Of a DNA stretch of 64,000 nt, positions 58,878 to 64,000 are shown piece by piece. Numbering within the stretch: the stretch's first letter is position 1; each line of letters opens with the position of its first letter. The notes beneath the pieces were generated by a model. The model did no database searches and had not been told where the DNA came from. It saw nothing but the letters and a program-made list of their open reading frames with translations. This DNA is from Marchantia polymorpha subsp. ruderalis (Eukaryota; Streptophyta; Marchantiopsida; Marchantiales; Marchantiaceae): the NCBI GenBank assembly GCA_037833965.1, contig AP031353.1, forward strand, positions 2,792,501 through 2,856,500, in the 5' to 3' direction. Made by a program: the position numbers and the translations under genes.

Positions 58878-59973
58878 TTGGTTTTTTGTGCTTCACGATC
58901 ACATATCAAATTTCCCTTTGAAGTGGATAAGGACCTTATTAGTCGCGATTCAAAACATACCTACAATTTGGTACGACGAGGACGAAGTTACAAAATAGGT
59001 AGATCTGGTGGGCTTAGTTTACTTGTAGATATGCAGAAAGTTATAAACCGTTTGGCAGAGAAGGGATTTTGTGATAAATCGGGTCACCCGAAACCAAGAG
59101 ATTACACTATATGCAATAAGGAAAGAGTGGGCTCCATGGACCGTGGATGCTATATGTTGCAGCAAGCATGATGAAATAACAACAGCGCTTTGGAGAACTA
59201 CGATTCTATCCACGATTCTGACCTCGGAGCCGGAAAAGCTTATGGAGAAAGAGGGAAATTATTTGGAAGGAAATTTTGTTCGAGAGCCTAACATGAAGTG
59301 GAAATTTTTGTATGAACATGAGATTTTAGGAATGTCACCCACTAGGTGGCCACAATCCAAGTACTGTGGCCACCTGCGAAAAGTCAAACTCTAAAAGAAG
59401 AGCTCGCTTTATTGCGAGAAGTCCAAAGAAACAACAAAGTCGTATTTGTCGAGAGCTTTTGAGACTATGAATTTGATAGTATTGAGCGTCATAGTCGAGA
59501 TCAAGATAGTTACGATGACTATGATTATGAGTACAGATGGAGCTCTATGCAAAGGAGTGGTGAAGGAAGTAGACCATGTAGATATAGGAGGTGACCATAA
59601 TCCAGTTCTCTTGAAATCAATCATAATGACAAATTTCATGGTGTAATGTTGTTCTTGATGAGTTGAAACACCCACCCACTTTCCATGGGGTTGATAATAA
59701 TTAGACTTTTGAATCGAGTGGTATGTTCAAAGTAGGTTTTCATCTTTTTCTCGAAAAAATTTGGATCAAGGTCGTCCGCGTATCCATCAAGATGTGATTA
59801 ACAAGATGAAAGTAGCAGCCGAGTCCAAGAAAGTCATGCCTTCCAAAGATATTGAGTCCCCAAATAGATTTCAAAGGGCTATAGATTCTGCTGTTCGCAA
59901 GATCAGTAGTCCAAGTTCTTCAGGTGCCAACAGTACAACTCTTGCTCTAGATACAATCTTGAAAAACGGATAG
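58878..59973 (+). pseudogene. unrecognised degraded coding remnants
   Basis: Three plus-strand segments read like protein: 58878-59171 (FPFEVDKDLISRDSKHTYNL), 59071-59394 (EKLMEKEGNYLEGNFVREPN, YEHEILGM) and 59761-59973 (RFQRAIDSAVRKISSPSSSG), with an Arg/Asp/Tyr-rich stretch between. The style suggests a structural or gag-like protein of a mobile element, but I match it to no family. Breaks separate the segments. It lies inside the old Copia limits and may be a separate nested element. Confidence 0.4.
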
Positions 59974-60780
59974 GTAAAAAATCAAGAACAGATTAAAAAT
60001 TTGACGGATTTTTTGACAAAATTCACATCGGGTAGTGGTTGCAGAAGTCGAGCTAGGCAGAGAGATGGCAACAACAATGCGCGCAGACGCAAAAAAACAA
60101 TGCATCACCCGGGGAACGACCACACCGTGCGGGGAGCGCACTAAGTGCACGTCGACCTCATAGCAACATGTGTGGCAATTCTTTACATGTGTCAATCTCG
60201 TGCTCCGACACATCAATATCAATGTAGTGATATGTCATTGCACTAATTGCCATGTAGATCTAGCATATGCGCTAGATGTTGCCACGTGGCTCTGCCACAT
60301 CAACGTAAATTATCACGTAGACGGCGCAGTGACGAGAAGTTGACCCTTGGCGGCCCAAGATATACGACGTTCGATAGGGATTGTCCATAGTTGATGTTGA
60401 CGGTGACAATGACGATTGTCAATTGTCGATGAGGGCCAATCACGGATGATAATCAGTTGCAATAGTGAAGTACAATCACAAATGTTAGTCAGTAGCGGGC
60501 GTAGTCAATCACGGATCAAGATAACGGACAATCACGGTCGCAAGTGTGGATAACACTTGGTGGACAAACTAGTGTTTTGAGATAAGTAGTGTTATAGACT
60601 GAGAGCCTGTAAGATTACTGTCAGGTAGATGTGTCTTTCATTGATACCATATCATTGAAAGAGGTAGAAAGTTTTTTGTGTGTCATATTGACAAGTAAAA
60701 ATTTTTGCTCATGAATATGGTTGTGGGAAAGTTTTGATCATTATGTGGTTAATGATCAAGAAAGAACACCGGTATTGGTA
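59974..60780. other. mid-GC segment inside the old Copia, no gene
   Basis: Less AT-rich than its neighbours, with local inverted phrases (for example CATATGCGCTAG near 60.26 kb, CCACGTGGCTCTGCCAC near 60.28 kb) and repeated AATCACGG/CAATCACGGTCG phrases at 60.43-60.54 kb. Possibly another nested repeat; not identified. Confidence 0.35.
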
Positions 60781-61253
60781 GAGTCTTGAACACACTATTG
60801 AACTAGTCAAGATTGACAGTAAATTATGGCGATTGAGTTAGTTAAAATTGACGGTAAACTCAAATGATTAATCAAAGTTATTTCTTTGGAGAATTTTAGA
60901 CTACACTATGTTACCATGCAAATTGAGCTTTGGGAGCATAAGTAGAATTTGCTAAAATAGTATCTTAAATTATATCTTTATATAATTACTATATCATGTT
61001 ATAGTTAAGTATTGGTTCTAGTTAAATTTCATATAAGAGTTTCTTTGTATTAATTTTTTTCTAAATATTTCCACAAAATAATTATGTAAATTATAAGATA
61101 TTAACAAGTTTTTAGTTAAATTTTTATGTTATTATATTATAATTACATTTTAGTTTTAATTAATTATGATATAATAAAAATACTATGTTTTTTAAGAATA
61201 TATCTCACAATGAAAAAATCTATTGTTTTACTCACATGAATTAAAATGTATAT

Positions 61254-61450
61254 TGTTAAGGTTAACTTGAGTTAAAGAATCTAGTTGGATATTAACTATA
61301 AATAGCCAAAAAGTTACCAAATATTCCGGTTTCTGCCCTAATAAAGTATTCTGTGACAAGGAGCAAATGAATGTAACATTATTCTAGAGTGTTACGGTAT
61401 TGTGTCACGTCTTGATCTTTACGTTGTTTTATAAATAAATATTAATTCCA
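61254..61450 (+). repeat. right LTR-like end of the old Copia
   Basis: Begins TGTTAAGGTTAACTTGAG and contains a TATA-like ACTATAAATAGCC, as the young LTR does, plus a TGTGACAAGGAGCAAATGA block shared with 55.9 kb. The 3' limit is uncertain. Confidence 0.6.
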
Positions 61451-62147
61451 CCATATAATTTGATTTTTAATCAATAAATATATCATAGAATCAAATAATG
61501 TAATTCTTTTCAATATATATATTTTTATCAATTCAATATAAATATATTTTATATGTAATAGAAAACATCATTCATCACATTTCGAATAACCATTTTCATT
61601 TCTCAATAACCATGAGACTTTGCTGGTAGCTTTTCCACCGACCAACTCATATTCTCTCGCATCCATCGAACCTCTGTAAGAATCTTCCATTTTCAGAAGG
61701 GCCTGTGAGCCAAAAGGAGCCATGCAAAGAGTTTAATTGATCGTGGAAGCCTCGTCCCTAACCCATCATTAAATCAGACGATGCCGAACATGTTCAGTTC
61801 GATAAGTGGCATCCTCACTCACCAGCACAAGTTGCTTTTCCTCACGATAGAAGATTGCGAATGCGCTATATGAAAACAGAACGTTCTTCGTTTAAGAAAT
61901 TTCGGGGATCGTCATGAATTATGATTCTGATTTCTGATATATCATCCAGATTCTTACTGCTGCCTTGTGCTGCACTAGTTTTACCCCCGCTGGGATTTTC
62001 TTCAGCGGTGGAAATTGGCATAATTTCGGGTTTTTCCTCGTGGTTGTGATCTCCATTCGTTACAGTATTGCCAGTGGAGATCACATTGAGGAGAAACTGA
62101 GCCCCGGGCTCGAGTCTGACAACTGTGGACTGCAAATACTCTCTCGT
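61451..62147 (-). other. AT-rich to normal transition; minus-strand frame continues
   Basis: AT-rich until about 61.6 kb. A minus-strand frame at 62135-61866 (EEKPEIMPISTAEENPSGG, LDDISEIRIIIHDDP) is in the same frame as the segment ending at 62148, just beyond its TGA, so it may be the former C-terminal part of that protein or simply 3' UTR. Confidence 0.35.
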
Positions 62148-63180
62148 TCATTTATCGAAGAAGCTGTCGGTGTCGATGCTTCGCGTGATGATCTCAGGTC
62201 TGTACTCGAGCTCTCCGGGCGGAGTATGGTCCAGCATTTGGAAAGCAAGGTCTCGAGCGCATTGTTCGAATGACCTGTAACAATATACGTACACCGAGAT
62301 CAAAATACTGACGAGGATTCCCGTCATGAACGATCGGAGTAGAAAGTCCGCAGTTCCCATTCGTCTCATATTGTTTCTACCCGAATCCAGCGATCGGAAA
62401 GATGGAGGATGTTGGATTCTTCGTGCAAGTTCGTTCGTGTTTCTCGTCGTGCAGAAATTGGGGCTGGGGACCTGGGGACTTAGGAAATCAATAACTCGCG
62501 GACGGATATGGCGACTCCCGGTCTCTGCGCGACACTTCCTCGTGGAAGAAGAGATGAGCTTGCTTGCTCGTCGTGGACGACGGTTAGGTTGTTATAATGT
62601 TGCTCCCGTGAATGTAGACCGCACTCGCTGTTAAGTCAGGTTCAAGAAATATGCGTTCAACCCTCGTCCCCGAATCGATCGGATCACAATCGACGCCGTC
62701 GGCGACTCAAAGACCGATCACCAATGTCTTCGAATCGTCCACTGCTGTTTTCTGCGAATCATGTCGTAGCCCTTGTCGGAAAAATTGTGATTTCCGCCAA
62801 GAAATGACGATGGTGACTGAAAACCAGGAATGGTCGAGATTTCTGGGAATGTGCCGAGTCTGGATGGGGTATGTGTAGCAAGAGAGGCCTCGGGAAGTTC
62901 TGTGAAGACGTAGACTGTCAGTAAATTTGCAATGACAGGTATTGGATGCCGTGAGAAAGGCAAGCGTCAACTTTTCCCGCTTACCTATTCCTCGAACAGG
63001 ACCATCGCGAGCTTCTCGTGGCAGATGAGGACCTGTGGAAGTAAATTCTCTTTGATCTAGTTCGCCTCGATGTTCATCGACGGGCTTCAGATCGAATCGG
63101 ATGTGGGTTGCTCCATTTGCAATCTTCACGCACGGAAGAAACTTGATTGGGGCATTTGCTGCACGATAATGAACATCCAA
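62148..63180 (-). CDS. possible small multi-exon gene divergent from the EDM2-like gene
   Basis: The first candidate exon, 63180-62985, begins MDVHYRAANAPIKFLPCVK, encodes 65 codons and ends at a strong donor (GTAAGC). The next may start at 62899 after TTCACAG in matching phase (ELPEASLATHTPSRL). A last exon may run from 62274 (after TTACAG) to the TGA at 62148 (SFEQCARDLAFQMLDHTPPG, DTDSFFDK). If 62369-62274 were also coding, it would give a membrane-helix-like GILVSILISVYVY. I do not recognise the family and the middle exons are uncertain. Its ATG lies 83 bases from the ATG of the opposite gene, implying a shared bidirectional promoter. Confidence 0.35.
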
Positions 63181-63263
63181 TCATTTCTCCCATAGTTGAA
63201 AGAACTGTTGGGAAGAAGTTCCTGTGGTCAATCTGCGTCTGCTGAAATACCGCCGATAGAAAA
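63181..63263. promoter_or_regulatory. possible bidirectional promoter or leader
   Basis: Only 83 bases separate the minus-strand ATG (63180) from the plus-strand ATG (63264). If both genes are real, leaders overlap or the core promoters are shared. No TATA box is clear. Confidence 0.3.
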
Positions 63264-64000
63264 ATGGTGAAGCGAAGACGTTCGTCCGCGAAAGTGCAAG
63301 AATCTAGTGATTGCGCTGCAAGCGATGAAAGCTCGAATAGCAGAGATCAGTCGGACGAAGATGCCAGGATGGCGTTCCAAGCTTTCAGCGAAGAAGTGGC
63401 CAACAATCTTGATACGTCAGAATTCGGTGAAGTGCCTATTGTGATTGAAGGGATCGACAACTTTTATTTGCTCTGTGATGACCGACCGATCTCCATCACA
63501 GAGCTCCCGTTGCTCATCAATAAAGATGATACATTTCCTTCACACTGCTCTAAACTTGTTTACTTGATGGGCAAAACGAGGAGCGGCTCCGGACAAATCA
63601 AGCTACGAGCTGAGATGTGGAAGTTGTGGGGCGTGGGCACTAGCTTCGGGCCTCGATTCTCCGTTAAAACTCCCAATGGCTGGTATGTAAGCTTCATTAT
63701 GCTGGTGCAAAATGCTCAGAGCTTTTCTCAACATCAAGAAGATCGAGTTAGTTGTGACTCAGGACATCGGGGATTTCAAACAGAGCAGTCTCAGTTCAGC
63801 ATGAAAGATGTTGACGTGAATTGCGTGAATGGTATCTATTGAGAACAATTCATCGATAAAGAAATGTAGAAGTCCGTAGAATCCATGATAGTTACATGAT
63901 ATTTTTCGATTGCTTCATGTAGGGTAAGGCTGTATGATCCACGACCTGTTTACCGTAGAGTGATGCATGACGGCCTCACCCTTGCGCACCTTCTGCACTT
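63264..64000 (+). CDS. EDM2-like: EDM2-like chromatin protein, 5' part (RFTS-like domain), truncated by the window end
   Basis: EDM2 is a plant nuclear protein with an N-terminal RFTS-like domain, PHD fingers and a methyltransferase-like domain; it controls heterochromatic-intron transcripts and transposon silencing. Exon 1 is 63264-63682, ending at a GTATGTAAG donor inside a Trp codon; exon 2 begins at 63923 after TGTAG. After an acidic Ser-rich start, residues about 64-140 follow the RFTS pattern: DNFYLLCDDRPISITELPLL, KLVYLMGKTRSGSGQIKL and FSVKTPNGW. Exon 2 continues the motif as VRLYDPRPVYRRVM...LLHL, matching the EDM2 W-K/R-L...P-R-x-x-Y helix. PHD and methyltransferase regions would lie beyond the window. 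Another RFTS-bearing protein is possible, but the short acidic head and spacing fit EDM2 best. Confidence 0.7.

Larger units (their letters stand above)
55769..61450 (+). mobile_element. old, decayed Copia retrotransposon with nested insertions
   Basis: The left end (55769-55997) resembles the LTR of the young Copia in key blocks (GTTCCTGGTGGACGTAGCC, GAGGATGAATCATATA). It is followed by ATTGATATTAGAGCAGG, a decayed initiator-Met tRNA primer site at the matching place. At about 60.78-60.95 kb lies a plus-strand remnant of the RNase H end of pol, with VKIDGKL-like and SLENFR-like phrases. At about 61254-61450 is a second LTR-like segment starting TGTTAAGGTTAACTTGAG and sharing a TGTGACAAGGAGCAAAT-type block with the left one. 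The element is old and broken in many places. Most of its interior is replaced by other repeats, including a pogo-like transposase. The right boundary is approximate. Confidence 0.7.

Noticed and set aside
1-64000. CRISPR arrays, bacterial-type operons, rRNA genes, telomeric arrays
   Set aside because: Looked for and not seen. The sequence is eukaryotic nuclear DNA and the tandem repeats found are minisatellite-like.

Overview
The window is nuclear DNA of a land plant. It carries plant-type families (a DUF247 membrane protein, a chloroplast-type DUF2358 fragment, an EDM2-like RFTS domain, a plant-type SIN3), GT-AG introns, telo-box and site II motifs at a ribosomal-protein gene, and Copia retrotransposons primed by initiator-Met tRNA. 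Two long housekeeping genes without introns, compact genes and large AT-rich transposon islands suggest an early-diverging land plant such as a bryophyte. That last point is inference; no species can be named from the sequence alone.

Layout. 1-3.6 kb is intergenic DNA with two strong foldbacks and two diverged tandem duplications. 3.6-7.9 kb holds an intronless SIN3 co-repressor gene on the minus strand. 8-12.5 kb is intergenic and contains a foldback with two exactly complementary 21-nt arms, a good microRNA-precursor candidate. 12.5-13.8 kb is the four-exon gene for ribosomal stalk protein P1, and 17.3-20.9 kb a complete 13-exon gene for protein phosphatase methylesterase 1. No gene was recognised from 21 to 26 kb. 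From 26 to 38.5 kb there is an AT-rich, CG-poor island into which a very young 7.25-kb Copia element has inserted (minus strand; LTRs differ at one of 266 positions; 5-bp target duplication). Its long leader carries an antisense fragment of a host DUF2358 gene. 38.9-40.6 kb is an intronless gene for translation factor eIF3 subunit L. 40.6-46.2 kb is intergenic and becomes GC-rich, with G-quadruplex-like tracts, towards a DUF247 gene at 46.2-49.0 kb that has a large internal insertion. 49-54.5 kb has no recognised gene. 54.5-61.6 kb is a second AT-rich island: an old, decayed Copia (plus strand) with a pogo/Tigger-like transposase remnant and other unrecognised coding remnants inside it. 62.1-63.2 kb may hold a small uncharacterised minus-strand gene, divergent from the 5' end of an EDM2-like gene that starts at 63264 and runs off the window.

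The host genes cover basic chromatin, translation and phosphatase control (SIN3/HDAC co-repressor, P1 and eIF3L in translation, PPME1 acting on PP2A, EDM2-like chromatin regulator). They are not an obvious cluster and lie on both strands. The transposon islands separate them. No CRISPR arrays, bacterial operons or convincing tRNA/rRNA genes were seen.
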